Part shown: piece by piece, positions 47,765 to 59,579 of the stretch
How positions within the stretch are numbered: position 1 is the first letter of the stretch
How the letters are laid out: each line of letters begins with the position of its first letter
Assembly: GCA_021292105.1 (NCBI GenBank)
Contig: CM037857.1
Span: forward strand, 28,231,161 to 28,295,160
DNA length: 64,000 nucleotides
Source: Anadara kagoshimensis
Taxonomy: Eukaryota > Mollusca > Bivalvia > Arcoida > Arcidae
Reading direction: 5' to 3'
Notes under the pieces: generated by a model
What the model was told of the DNA's origin: nothing
Seen by the model: only the letters and a program-made list of their open reading frames with translations
Database searches by the model: none
Position numbers and translations under genes: made by a program

Positions 47765-48950
47765 CACCGGGGTGGGGTGGGTGGGGTGGGTGGGAGTTTG
47801 TATGTTCTAATATAGTGTTTATACAGTTTCACCTCACTACAGAGTACAGGACATCTACCCGTTATTCTATTATTCTAAAATTACCCATAGTTCCATGTCT
47901 TTCATTCCAAATTTCTTAATTTCACATGTGTAGGGTTTAACTAGCTAAACAGGAGGTACTTACCCTTCCTGAGCACTCAGCCTTACCTCCCTGTTGGAAG
48001 TTCACATGTTTAACTTAATTTGCCAGATTCAAAGTTTTTTTGCTTTGGGATTTTGGTTTGTTTTTGATATGTAATAAATGGATATCGAAATGATCTGTCA
48101 GAATGTGGTGTCGCCAGGAAGTTCGGATTTAACACATATCTCCCATCGTTTACCATACCATCACCCCTGGACAATGCCCACAAAAACACCTTCTGGTCAG
48201 TATAAACTCATCATTTCCTAATACTAAACCTTACACCAATGTTTCATCATTACTACAGAGATGATTAATTTTGACAGTTAAATACATATTTTTTAGTTTA
48301 TGAGGTGGCTAAAAACAAAAAATATGTCTGGCACACAGTAAGAAATAGCGTTGTTGATCATTAGTGATTAATATATAAATTCTATGATGGTTATGTTCCT
48401 CATAATTTTCTATTTTCTCTTAATATCCAGTTTGTCTGCAATAACCCTTACAAATGAAGGAGGGGGAAAAGAAAGGGGGTTTTCTGGAAGGGAGGAGAAT
48501 AAAAAAACCCTTGAAAACTTTTTGACCTAATATTTAAAATAAAATGATTATTAAAATTATAGAACTTGATTTTTGTTGGATAGACCAATTTAAACAACTT
48601 TTATTTATTCTTTTATTTAATTAGTAAAAATCTGGAAACATCTGAATATTGTTATTTTTGTAAAAATAAAAAAGTCTCAAACCCATCCCCCATTTCTGTG
48701 GTACCTCAATGACACTCCTTAATAAACTCTGGATTAAATGCAAAATGGCCAGTGCAGGTCTTGGTGGGTGTTTATTTAAAAACCTCTCCATCATTCCACC
48801 AGATGTTTTTTGTGCCAGTGACTGACCATGACTGTTTATTATTGTTTACTAACTGAACTTGATTTGATTGAAAATTATTTTTATATGTAACAGAAAAAGG
48901 GGAAAAAAAAGTCAAGATACAAACTCCCATAAAGGACTTAAAATTGCAGA
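47765..48950. other. Non-coding stretch
   Basis: A (GGGGT)n patch near 47771-47790 and a phrase TTAATTTGCCAGATT(T)CAAAG also present at 42037. A 37-codon open patch around 48095-48210 was not recognised. Confidence 0.35.
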
Positions 48951-48954
48951 TTTG

Positions 48955-49148
48955 TGGCCTTTGTGACTAAGCTGTCTAAAGCTCACGGAGCCCCACATCA
49001 CCTACATTTAAATCCTAATTGGCCAGAATGTTGAAACATTTTGTCAGTTCACTTGCTGAAGATTTGTACTCTGGTTTTATCCACCATTCCAGACTCGACC
49101 AGAATGGTATAAGTGAAAGAATCTTGACCAAAGCATAAAACACCACAT
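48955..49148 (+). mobile_element. SINE, family 2
   Basis: TGTGACTAAGCTGTCTAAAG head, weak B-box ATTTAAATCCTAATTGG, tail GGTATAAGTGAAAGAATCTT. Confidence 0.65.
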
Positions 49149-49151
49149 TAA

Positions 49152-49412
49152 TCCAGGCCCCAGAGGTCAAGTGGTCTAACGCCTGCCCTTACAGATCAAA
49201 GCACCTCTCATTGCTTAGGTTTGCATCCCACTTGGGGACAGATCCTAATGTGAGCAAGATTGTCAGGTCGATTGCTATCAGACTACTCCTTATGGAGGGA
49301 GAACTGTAACAAGAGAGAGAGAGAGAGAGAGAGATCCATGAACTGACCACCTCAATCAGTGAAAGAATCTTGACAGGGGCATGAAACTCCATTACTCCAC
49401 TCCTGCCCAATA
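49152..49412 (+). mobile_element. SINE, family 2, with internal (GA)n
   Basis: Head CCCAGAGGTCAAGTGGTCTA ACGCCTGCCC, B-box GTTTGCATCCCACTTGG. The body is interrupted by a GA tract at about 49312-49334, tail GAATCTTGACAGGGGCATGA. Confidence 0.75.
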
Positions 49413-49419
49413 TACATGT

Positions 49420-50265
49420 GTTCTACCCAAATTCCAGATGTTCAAACATAATAAGTTTTAGCTGGATTTTTTTCTTAAAATTTTATATTTTAATACAAAA
49501 ATTATAAAAAAGACCTAAAGTAAAATAATGACAAAAAAAATAGAATATTAGTATTTAGTCATTAGTCATTTTTTACAATACAAGTCGTTAGCCAATCTTG
49601 AACAATTTTATCAAGATTATTTCAAAAGAAGTGACCTGATCTGTCAAAAAACTAATCATACTTATTTTCAATCTATTTGTGAAAAAGAAAGAAAACACCT
49701 TATGTTTAAAAATGTCATCACTAAGCATTTTACAAAACTTACAAAAAATGAGAATTTAATTTCATTGTTGCAGTTCAACTTAGATATTTTATCTCTAAAA
49801 ACGTCAACTGTGTGTCAAGTTTTTAAATATAAAGTCCACTATTTAGTTGCTTAAATAATCTGTAAACAAGATCTTTAACAAGTTACCAAAGAAACTTTAA
49901 AAATAAACATGGCTACCTGTCAAATAAAGATTTGTTTTTGTAAATTTTTTTTTCTTTTCTTTTTTTTTTCATTTTTTTATTTATTTATTTAGAATGGTCA
50001 TTTTGTAGAAAGTTTTTTTGATTATTTTTCTAGATGTCACTTTGTCTAAATTGTCTAAATTTGTCTAAAAAAATCTAGATTTATAATACAATTTAAAAAT
50101 AATCCTCATTTTGAATTTTTTTAGTTACATGTCAATTTGCCATAAAAGATACATTTATTTTAACATTTTAAAAAATAATCTTACATGTACTTCTTGAAGT
50201 TCAACGATAGACACAATACATTACAAATCCTTCAAAAATCATGGCATCAAGCAACACACTAAATT
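49420..50265. other. AT-rich non-coding stretch
   Basis: T-rich tracts near 49945. Nothing recognised. Confidence 0.4.
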
Positions 50266-50270
50266 CGATA

Positions 50271-50415
50271 CCAGTACGGAAGGCTCAGTTTGTAGAGTGT
50301 TCGCTTCGTATGTGAGAGGTCATGGGTCCGAACAAAACTTGAAAATAAGGTAGTGACTGGTCTTTCACCAAGCACTCAAAATTTAGAAATGAAAGTCCTT
50401 GTGTCCTTCGGAAAA
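50271..50415 (+). mobile_element. SINE, family 1, 5' part
   Basis: Head CCAGTACGGAAGGCTCAGTT, B-box-like GGGTCCGAACAAAAC, then GGTAGTGACTGGTCTTTCAC. The tail is absent. Confidence 0.65.
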
Positions 50416-50589
50416 GACATTAAAAACCTACTAACCAACCAACCACGAGTATTGGGGAGGTCCACTGAAATGTTCTCTTTCTTGTTTAATTTAAGGACTG
50501 GTTCAACCCTGAGCTGTGAAACTTTTCAGTATCAATTCAAGTTAGTTGACTCTAAAAAAAGGAAGAGAAAATGTGTTGGAACTGTCTTA

Positions 50590-50940
50590 ATTATAGGTGG
50601 CCTGTTAGCTCAATCAGTAAATCATTTGACCAGAGTTAGAAAGCTCCTGGGTTCAAGTACCAATTTGACATTGCATTGTTTCCTTTTCCTGTTACATTTA
50701 AAAACTGAAAGGATTGGATTTAGCTTAGTATGCAAAACACTCATTAAAATAATCGGGAGGTCTTGGGTTTGATCTTAAATATGTTCCTAGATTTTTCCTT
50801 TTAGTTGTACGTCTCATGCATACACAAACTTGTTCTTAGATTACGTCTTAGAGATTAATAAACTTGCTCTCATTGCGCAGAGCTGACAAAATTGTTGATG
50901 CAATGTTAAACAACATTACAACCAACCAACCAACCATCAT
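50590..50940 (+). mobile_element. SINE, family 4, with duplicated tRNA-like heads
   Basis: Head GGCCTGTTAGCTCAATCAGT, B-box GGGTTCAAGTACC. A second tRNA-like segment GATTTAGCTTAGTATGC with GGGTTTGATC follows at about 50720. 3' end AATGTTAAACAACATTACAA CCAACCAACC. Confidence 0.6.
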
Positions 50941-51166
50941 TTTAGTTAGAAAATTAAGATATTTTTTAATATGGAAAATTTGTCAAGCCATCTAAATCCA
51001 GAATGTCATGCTTTTGATAAAAAGATGAATAAAGAATGAATTATGGACATTTATATTGTTTTGACAAATTAAAATCAAAAGGCTGTATTATGACAAGTCC
51101 AAAGCTAACCTCCATGACAATGTTATTGACAAAGCCAAACCCAAAGATAAAAGAGGACATTCAGTG

Positions 51167-51396
51167 TATAGGCAAACGGTATTGACCTGTATGCTTGACC
51201 TTCCAATAGGAATATTCATATAGGAGGAGCCATCCAATACATGGGTTGTGTTAGGATTTGCAGTTAAAACAAATAATGCACATTTCCCACAGTGTAGAGG
51301 AAATAAACACCTGTCTTCCCTATACATAAATGTTATGGTCCATAATAAATATTTAAATTAAAGGTCAAGCAGACAGGCCAATGTTGTTTGCCTATA
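51167..51396. mobile_element. 230-bp MITE family M3, copy 1
   Basis: Terminal inverted repeats of about 37 bp starting TATAGGCAAAC, both containing GCTTGACCTT. The interior has GGAATATTCATATA near the left and AAATATTTAAATT near the right. Related copies at 62838 and 63797. Confidence 0.75.
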
Positions 51397-51418
51397 CCTT
51401 TCTTTGTACCTGTGACAG

Positions 51419-51440
51419 TGAGTCACTCACTCACTCACTT
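51419..51440. repeat. Short (CTCA)n tract
   Basis: GTGAGTCACTCACTCACTCA, directly after the M3 MITE. The same tetranucleotide as SINE tails and the array at 61.6-62.8 kb. Confidence 0.8.
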
Positions 51441-51789
51441 CATCTACCTGGCTGGTTTTTTGTACACCTGAATACCACCACTTGATTCAGTTACACCTGA
51501 GAAATAAAAGAAAGAAAATTAATACTTTAAAGCATAAATTTGTAACAATTTGTTTTCATAGTTTAACACAAACATGTACCCCATAATCAGCCTACCATAA
51601 ATCCTATTCTTTACAAGGCAGTATACAACATAAAATAAACAGTCAACAAAATGTACCATTGTAACAAAGGAAGTGGATGTTTGTGTTTGTAGGTATGTGT
51701 GGGGGGGGGGGGGGGGCTGAAAGAATGCAGTAATGGTGCTTTATGATATTAAGGCAGTCAGTTGTGTCATCAAGGCGGTAAATTCTGGA

Positions 51790-52205
51790 ATGATGAGGGT
51801 GATGGTGGGATAATAGTTATTTATACCTGAGTCAAGACTCTTTCCTTTAAATTGATGAGGTATCAATTCTGAGATGGTGGGGAAACTGGAGTACCTACAG
51901 AAACCTTTGGCAAATGAACTGATTAACTTTCACACAAGGATCAGGCCAAGTGGGATTTGAACCTAAGCAGTGAGATGCTGTGCAGAGTGACAGGAATGGA
52001 TTGCTTTATGCCAGCCCCATAATACAGAGTAAGTCAGTTCTTGAATGGTGATGGAATGGAGTCAAGATTCTTTCACTTATATTGAATCAATCAGGTCTCT
52101 GGGATGGTGGAAAAAAAATGGAATACCCAGGAGAAACCTGTTGACAAGTCTATTGACAAACTTTATCACATAAGGATCTGTCCAAGTGGGATTAGAAGAA
52201 ATGAA
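51790..52205 (-). mobile_element. Two family 2 SINEs in tandem
   Basis: Copy one about 51800-52015: minus-strand B-box GGTTCAAATCCCACTTGGCC and tail ATTTAAAGGAAAGAGTCTTG. Copy two about 52020-52205: tail AATATAAGTGAAAGAATCTT, body CCATCCCAGAGACCTGATTG, head lost. A G15 run lies nearby at 51702-51717. Confidence 0.65.
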
Positions 52206-52729
52206 TTTTGTGACTTCAAAATAGTGTGACAATAAGTGAGGTTGTAAGTTATCAAAGGGCATTATAGCAAAAATTTTCTGTATATCTTTGTTGTTTTTTT
52301 TCCGGAATATTTCCATGTTATCAGGCAGGAAAGCAGTATTATAATTTCAATTGATTTCATTTGATCTTCAATTGATATTTTCATGCAACATTTTATATAA
52401 CATTTAGGATATTTTTTGTCAAGTCAGCGTAATTAAATCTCTAGCTAATGAATATTATATTTTATTATTTTTATCATCTACTTAGTAAAGACTAATGAGT
52501 AATTAAAATGATATGAATGACAAGATTATATTTTACCTTCCAATTTTAACATTTCTTGACAATTCAAGGTAACACCTTACCAAATTTCCGCTTTCAGAAT
52601 TTTACCTGTTAAACTGTCATTTTGACAGGTCTTCAACAAGGATGTACTAATTAATATACAAGACTAATTAGGGACGTCCAACAGCATATTATATCATGTA
52701 AAAGGTTTATAAAGGTAGGCCAGCGGCAG

Positions 52730-53066
52730 AGTGAGTAATAGAGTTTAACCTCCCAGTCAAGAACATTTCACTTATATTGAGATGTCTCCAGCTATAGACG
52801 AAGGTGCAGAAAATTTTGCCTGAGGGTTATGCTGATGGCATAATACAGTATGGTTCTTTCTTGTGCCATGCCTACCATGACACAGGATCTTGTTTATTTT
52901 AAGTTCCCATAAAAAAGAACCGTGACTTTTTTTACGTAATGTCAAGTGCTTGATAAAAGAATAGTCACTCCCACTTTTCAAGTCTTGGGTCAGACCCGGT
53001 CGGGTTGGAACCCATGACTTTCCACTTTTAGAACAAGCTCTACCAACTAAGCTACCATCAGTGGTG
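52730..53066 (-). mobile_element. SINE, family 1
   Basis: Minus strand: CACCACTGATGGTAGCTTAG, B-box GGGTTCCAACCCGACC, full body, tail CTTGACTGGGAGGTTAAACT and a short CTCA run. Confidence 0.8.
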
Positions 53067-53099
53067 ATGGCAAGTGGCTGGATCCTTTTGATGTAAATA

Positions 53100-53990
53100 T
53101 TCTACTTATATTGTGATCTCACCACCAAAGGTTGGTAAAAGTTGGCAAGTGGCTTGATGTCACCAACCAAAAGTTTACAAAAATGGCTAGTGGCTGGATG
53201 CCTTTCACCACCCACATATTGACAAGGGGAGGGGTGTCACACTGGGGTTGGAACACCACCTCTTCATTTTTGTCAGTGATATAATCTTTGTGTGTTTAAC
53301 TCTTGCTCAAATTGCACAATTTTACACTGCATTTTAAAAAAGTTCTGAGGGGGTGCCCCTTTTCCAAAATTTCTGAAAAATTTATCTTTTAGTCTTACGA
53401 TACTTAAATCAGGTGTTATGAGAGTTTGCGTGCCCACATGCTTAAAGATGTGTTAAAATGCATGTATCTTGAGACCAGTATCTACGATATCTGAGTCAAT
53501 GACTTGCTACATGGATCAATATGTTTATTTTGTCACCAGGTGTTCTCGTGGTGATGTAATACAAAAAATATTACATGACAAACTTTGTTTGTTTTCAGTT
53601 TTTATTACTATTTTTAGTTTTTATTCATTTATTTTCTTTTCTGTTTCCTGCTTTTAATTTTGATTTGCTTTTCTTTTTAAATTCTATTTTAAAATGTCTT
53701 AATAAAAAAACCTTGTTATGCTTTTGTAACTGTTATGGTATCTGTCTAATGATAACAAGGGTCATAGTTCAAAACACACATTTTTTAAATTTTATTTTTT
53801 GTGGATTTTTTTAAATAATAATTTTAATTCATAAAAACCTGAAATTTAATTAAGATATAACAAATATGTTAAGGGTCAATGTTCAAACACCTGGTTTGAG
53901 TGAGATAGTGAGATAAATTTAAAACTTCAAAATCATACCTTTGCCAAAAGGATAGGCCAACAAGTGCACATGATCGAATATCAACATAGA
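53100..53990. other. Non-coding stretch
   Basis: Two copies of an AAA(A)(G/T)nTGGC(A/T)AGTGGCT phrase near 53068, 53138 and 53180. T-rich from 53570 to 53820. No gene seen. Confidence 0.35.
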
Positions 53991-53994
53991 CAAA

Positions 53995-54189
53995 TGGGGT
54001 TCACCGTTGTACCATGTAATGCCCTCTATTGTTTGTGCGGAACACTTATTTCCAATGGATGTAGAATTGCAGAAGATGACGGTTTCCCGTAAAAACGACA
54101 CCATTCTGGGAATTTGTGATGTTGACGTTTCCAAAGCGTTCCACACAAACGTTAAGAGGTATTGATCACGTGGTACAGTGGGGAACCCA
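53995..54189. mobile_element. MITE family M1, copy 2 (best copy)
   Basis: 195 bp. The left end TGGGGTTCACCGTTGTACCA pairs with the right end (complement of TGGGTTCCCCACTGTACCAC), and the homology continues inward through GTTTGTG(C/T)GGAAC, so the element is largely palindromic. Confidence 0.75.
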
Positions 54190-54284
54190 GTTCCATGACA
54201 AGATCATTCATTGATCATACCAGTCAGTCAAACAACTTCCCACCCTCCCATCCACCATAATATGAGTTTTGAGATAATATTCAC

Positions 54285-54530
54285 TTATGTATTATGGCAG
54301 CACTGTTGCTTACTACCTACTTAATGTAAGTATGTCCTTGACCTTTGACATTTGACCTTGAAATTATTTTAGAGGTCATTCACTGCAATTGGTACTTGGA
54401 AACCTAACACTCCCCTCTTCCCTAAATATTAGGTTTGGGGTTAAGTATTTACTTTGAATGTATTATGACAGCACTCTTGACGTAAGCATGCTCTTGACCT
54501 TTAAAACTTGACCTTGAAATGATTTGTGTT
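54285..54530. repeat. 171-bp direct repeat, 2 copies, with nuclear-receptor half-sites
   Basis: TGTATTATGGCAGCACT at 54288 and TGTATTATGACAGCACT at 54460, each followed by CTTGACCTTTnA and TTGACCTTGAAAT. Confidence 0.7.
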
Positions 54531-54689
54531 ATGACTATACAACAAACTCAGAATTTTAATAATAAAGAAATGAGGTTATGAGGTTATGAAAAGTGTTTGA
54601 TAAAGCAGAATGATAGTAAGTATCTCTGGTTTGATTGGAGATGTTCATCCAGTCAGTCACTATGAAATTCAATTCCTTATTGTCGTATG

Positions 54690-55012
54690 ATTGTAACAGG
54701 AAGGAGAAAAAATACAGGGTGGAACTGGTGCTCCCCCACTATAGGAAAGTGCTTTACCACTGAGCTACCCAGACCGCTACATTCCTCCCATTATTTTTTA
54801 GTTTCTCCCAGTCCAAGTGGGAAATCAGGCACAAATTCCCTAGGATGGACTTTATATGGCCCATAATAATGTCAGTCGACCACTCCCAAGGGCCACACTG
54901 GCCACCAAACTGTAACAGGAAGATGAAAAATGCAGGATCCAACCTGGGACCTCCTACACTATAGGTGAGTGCTCTACCACTAAGCTACCCAGACCGCTAC
55001 ATAGTAAAACTT
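54690..55012 (-). mobile_element. Two SINEs of family 3 (tRNA head)
   Basis: Minus-strand heads GCGGTCTGGGTAGCTCAGTG (about 54775) and GCGGTCTGGGTAGCTTAGTG (about 55000). The second keeps a B-box (CCCAGGTTGGATCC). Both are followed by a short tail with CTTCCTGTTACA. The A-box is intact, so this is a third tRNA-derived family. Confidence 0.65.
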
Positions 55013-55019
55013 TGATTCA

Positions 55020-55480
55020 TCATCTCTGTTTAGTCACTCAAATATTGGTGTTATTAAGAAGGAGGGCAATAAATTAGGTGGGGGCATATAAAGATCATAG
55101 AAGGAATATATTTTGGGATTCTACAATATTGTGGCCTTAAGTCAGGTGGCAAAGTTAACAAGGGGCATTATAACAAGGTTTTTGCAACATGTTCCTTCAA
55201 AATCCCTACTATGAGTAGATTTTTCATTAAAAAAACATTTTATGCAGATTTAAAAATGTTTCAGTCAGTCTTATAATATCTATGGGCTACATCAATGTTC
55301 TTTCAAACCATTTACAATTTAAATTGAACATGTCTAATTAAAGAATTGTATAAAACAAGGACAAATTAACATATATCAAAAATTCTATCATTCATAAAAA
55401 ATAAATAAAATAAATAAATAAATAAATAAATAAAATAAATAAATAAATAAAATCCAATCAAATAAAAAAGGTTTTTTAGT
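55020..55480. other. Non-coding, with (AAAT)n at 55390-55452
   Basis: Only the tetranucleotide tract is structured. Confidence 0.45.
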
Positions 55481-55700
55481 AGAGGTCAACTTGACTCAAA
55501 GCTTGATGACTGCTGCAATTGACACAATAAAATTACCTGTTTGTTTGAACCCATTTTTTGCAGAAAGCAGAGGTCAACTTCAGCCAAAAGCTTGACCACC
55601 GCTGAAATTAGAACAATAAATTTACCTTTTTGGTTATGCCTAACTCTGATCTGGTGTACCTTGACCTCTGTTACCAGCAGCACATGTCACAGTTGACCAT
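55481..55700. repeat. 88-bp direct repeat, 2-2.5 copies
   Basis: AGAGGTCAACTT at 55481 and 55569, CAAAGCTTGATGACTGCTG against AAAAGCTTGACCACCGCTG, and AATAAAnTTACCT in both. Contains several TGACC half-sites. Confidence 0.7.
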
Positions 55701-55919
55701 TGTTACTAGTGCACGTTACAATAAAGTATGATATCATAAGATTACTACTACAACACAGTTGTGTTTACACCAAATATACTGAACTGTACACACAAATATA
55801 TAAGATGTTACCAGTTTGGAATGTTGATTAAAATTATATATTTATTGTGTGGCACATCTGCTACACAAGTATAGCACTTGGTAGAATAGAGAGAGTGAAA
55901 TATATATATAGAGAGAGAT

Positions 55920-56178
55920 GAGTTGAGTAATGGTGTTTAACGTCCCAGTCAAGAATATTTCACTTGAATCGAGACATCACCAGCTATAGGCAAATATGCA
56001 GGAATTTTGCCAGTGTGTTGCGCTGATAGCATACAGCAGGGTTCTTTATTGTGTCATGCCTACCGTGACACAGGACCTTGTTATTTTAAGTTCCCATGTT
56101 CATTTCATAAAGTTGAGTCCTTGGCAAAAGAACATCCAATAATCACTTTCAAGTCTTGGGTCAGACCTAGTCTGGGGT
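55920..56178 (-). mobile_element. SINE, family 1, head-truncated
   Basis: Tail CTTGACTGGGACGTTAAACA and body present. The copy stops at the GGTCTGACCC region before the B-box. Confidence 0.75.
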
Positions 56179-56459
56179 GGGGGAGGGAGCGGTGAGTGGG
56201 TATTATAACAAGGTTTTACTATTTATAAATATACTTTTTAAATTAGCAAATTTTTCACATAAATTTGCAAGAGTAAAACTATTGAAAATGTTTAAATTTA
56301 AATATATTTCACATGCATAATCCATTAATTGTCAACAGATAATTCAAAAAAAAATGTATAAAAAAAGCTTCTGGCGTAAAATCATCTGTTGCAACTTTCA
56401 CAATAAAAATACGATACTATATTTTGAAAGCATTTAAATTTGTTTTTGTAAAAGTGTGA

Positions 56460-56702
56460 AGAGGAGTAATACTAGTAGTGTATAATGTTCAAGTCAAGAT
56501 TCTTTCACTTATAGCAAGGGAGTCAGTTCTTGAAATGATGGGGAAAACTGGAGTGCCTTGAGAAAAACTACAAACATTTGACAAGCCAAGTGACAAACTT
56601 TCTCACATAAGAATCTTTTTGAGCAGGATTCGAACTTAGGTAATGAGAGGGGCTGTTATCCCTAAATGTGAACTTTAGACCATTTGATCAATGAGGCCCC
56701 AA
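56460..56702 (-). mobile_element. SINE, family 2
   Basis: Minus strand: GGGGCCTCATTGATCAAATG head, B-box AAGTTCGAATCCTGCTC, tail ATAAGTGAAAGAATCTTGAC. Confidence 0.75.
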
Positions 56703-56719
56703 AAATTAAATCATGGATT

Positions 56720-56980
56720 GCTTTGTTGCAAAATATTCAATTTGGTAACAAAACCATGTTTACCTTCCTTTTGCTATTAAACATTTTTAAAACATTATTT
56801 ATTTCCCTAAAATGAGAAGTCTTAAAGTTAAAAATAATCTTTTATTCAAGATATATATTCAATTTGGTAACAAAAACCATGTTTACCTTCTATTTGCAAT
56901 AAAACATTTAAAAATATTATTTATTTCCCTAAAATGAGAAGTGTTAAAGTTAAAAATAAACTTTTAATTCTTTATTAAAG
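56720..56980. repeat. Direct repeat, about 112-bp unit, 2 copies
   Basis: ATTCAATTTGGTAACAAAA-CCATGTTTACCTTC and TTATTTCCCTAAAATGAGAA both recur at a spacing of about 120 bp (near 56735/56856 and 56800/56922). Confidence 0.8.
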
Positions 56981-57234
56981 AGGGCGGTGGATCTATGACA
57001 TTTCAAACAGTTGTTTTCGTCTCTATTTTCAATATTAATGACAACAAACATAAATTGTAATGCATCTTTAATGCCTCTACAGTTAAGTTATAACTGCACT
57101 CAAATTGCTAGTTCAGTTTAATCAACGTCTGTCGTAAAAATTAAAAAAGTCCAAAATAACTTGCTCATCCCACTTAACAAATACAAAAATTACAGCAATT
57201 AAAAACATCTGAAATTTTGATAAACCTGTTGAAA

Positions 57235-57300
57235 TTTTTTTTCTTATATCGAGGTGGTCAGTTCTGGGATGGTGGAGGAAACTGGAGTGCCTGGAGACAT
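57235..57300 (-). mobile_element. SINE family 2 fragment
   Basis: ATATCGAGGTGGTCAGTTCT and GGATGGTGGAGGAAACTGGA only. Confidence 0.55.
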
Positions 57301-57304
57301 GAAA

Positions 57305-57631
57305 ATGGGATACCACATGATACCTCCTTACATTTGTGTAAAACAACTACAGTCCAACTTGCCTCAAAGGCCATCTCTATATCAGGACTACCTGCTTATA
57401 AAGGCCAGTAGAATTGTATCCCAATTGTTCTATATTCATATTATTTGAACCTGTATATAAAGGCCATCTAAGGGAACCAGTAAAAGTTGCCTTTATGGGC
57501 AGGTGAACAAATTTGACTGCATTTCCATCAGATATACTTGCAGTGTCATATCACTCGTCTTTTTCATATTATTCAAAATGTCCCTACAAACTTTAAGGGG
57601 TAACGATCACATTGTACTCTAGGGAACCATA
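57305..57631. mobile_element. MITE family M1, copy 3, split by MITE M2
   Basis: Left piece TACCACATGATACCTCCTTA CATTTGTG and right piece (minus strand) GGTTCCCTAGAGTACAATGT GATC match the two ends of the 53995 copy. An M2 element lies between. Confidence 0.6.
57350..57519. mobile_element. MITE family M2, copy 2, nested
   Basis: Ends CAGTCCAACTTGCCTCAAAG and the complement of CAGTCAAATTTGTTCACCTG, with TA on the left and CA on the right. Internal TTTATGGGCAGGTG is shared with copy 1. Confidence 0.65.
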
Positions 57632-57639
57632 ATGGTATA

Positions 57640-58700
57640 GATCCAAGGACTATTTTATTTTTCATTCTTTCAATAAATCATAATTAAAAAAAAAATGGTT
57701 TTAATTTCAATATTAATGTTATTCAGAAACTGCAGATAATAATTATGCATAATGTGTACACATAATTGGAAAAGTACCAAGCAACTTTCCTGTTAAAATA
57801 AAAATTCAAGAAAAATTCCCTCAAAATTTGAGCTTGTTACCATTTTATGTTATTTGAGAAATAATAAATAATATGTGTAAGTATACATAAATGTACACAT
57901 CCGAACATGACAACTGGCAAAGAACCAAAAACTAAATGATTTTCTGTCAATATTGTGCTTGTTATTAATTTTAAGGAATTTACAAATTACAAATAATATG
58001 CATAATGCACTTAAATGTGCACATCCGATTATGACAATTGGCAAGGTACCAAAACCATTTTCCTGTTTTTTCATTCATACTACTAAAAAAATCCTCTTGG
58101 CGAGATTTTAAAGTTTAGTACAAGGTTTGGAAAAACTACAAGTAATAAGAACACTCAGCATCTGGAAGGATTAACGAAAGCTTAAGAGTCTGACTGAAGA
58201 GTAAACTGTTTATTCTATCAAAGCCGTAGTTTAGAGTTATGTTTAAAATTTGGCAATGGTTACCCATAATGCCATATTGGCACTATAAACATGTTGGCAT
58301 TTTGTGCGGCACCTGCTAAGTTTTACTACAGAATCTTCCGTACAACTTTACTAGCAAGAACTCAAATGAACTTTCCATTCTCTATCCTTACTTTATACCT
58401 TGTATTTCATGGAGAAAGAATTTTGAATATTTATTTGTAAAACCACAGGAATGTCATATAAGAAATGGAATAATTATGGAGAGCTTCCATAAGTGTATGG
58501 TGTTTACCCCTAGATTCTAGGATCATGGAAAACATTGGAAATTTGGATCACTGAAGGAAAGAAAATGTCAGCTCAAATTTCATTCCAAGAATTTTATATT
58601 AGTATAATCTGGTCAAGATTTTATGGAGTCGTGAGTGTATGTGTGTGTATGTGTGCTAAGATTGTTCTAAAAAACATTATAGAAAAATAAATTAAAAACT
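57640..58700. other. Non-coding stretch with a diverged ~125-bp repeat
   Basis: AATGTACACATCCGAACATGACAACTGGCAAAG-like and AATGTGCACATCCGATTATGACAATTGGCAAGG-like phrases at about 57890 and 58013, with an older third unit near 57750. Confidence 0.5.
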
Positions 58701-58885
58701 GATAGATGTCTCTCTCTCTCTCCGTTTTGAGTGTTGATGTGTAAAACATCAGTTATGTCAGCTAAGTAAGTGAAAAATCATGTACAACTCTTAAACCTAC
58801 TTGAGACAAAACTGGTAAATCTTGGACTTACAGTATTGGTGAATATTATACACAATGGAAAAATAACAGAAAAATTGAAAGATGT

Positions 58886-59160
58886 TTATCTCTATCTCTC
58901 TCTCTCTCTATCTCTTCTTGTCCTCCTCCTTCTCCTTCATGTTTTTTTTAAATTTTATTTTCTACAATCTCTCTCATGTTTTTTATTTTTGTTTTTACTC
59001 TCCCTCTCCTCATGTTTGTATTATGTTTTTAGTTATTACACACACACACACACTCTCTCTCTCTCCTTGTCTCTCTGTGTGTGTCTCTCTCTCTCTCATA
59101 TTTTTTTTTTTTTTGCTCTCTATTTTGCATCTGTCCTTTTCTCTAACTTTTTTATTTTAA
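58886..59160. repeat. CT/T-rich microsatellite tract
   Basis: (CT)n, (CA)n and T-rich runs. The overlapping 194- and 92-codon frames (leucine/serine/phenylalanine runs) are artefacts. Confidence 0.85.
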
Positions 59161-59579
59161 TTTCTTTATCTTGCTTGTTTCGGCCTTTTGCAGACAGATC
59201 AATGCAGCCCATCTCAACTTCCACATACATAATTTTATTTGTTGTTGAGTTGCTAACACATGTCATACATTTACTGGAATCACTTCATATAGTAAAAATA
59301 ATTTTGATCAGATTTCTCCTTGATTCAAACAATATTAGGATGAACTTTCTATGACTTCTATCCATATGTCCATCAGACTTGATGGGTACTGGACCTGATA
59401 CTAAATCTAAATCCATATTGGTTATTGGTTTTGTAGTTTGGAAACTGATAGAGATTTCTGTCATTTTTTTAATACAATTGTAACTGAATATTCTGTTTTG
59501 ATAAACTTCGGCACTTGATGACCAACCTCAATGCATTAAATATTTTTGATCTTAATTATTCTTATACACCAAAACAATT

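Noticed and set aside
50353..50772. 139-codon plus frame
   Set aside because: Spans SINE family 1 and family 4 sequence, including both tRNA-like boxes. Not a conserved protein.
58770..59354. 194-codon frame with leucine/phenylalanine runs resembling membrane segments
   Set aside because: The hydrophobic look comes from CT/T-rich microsatellites. Not a membrane protein.
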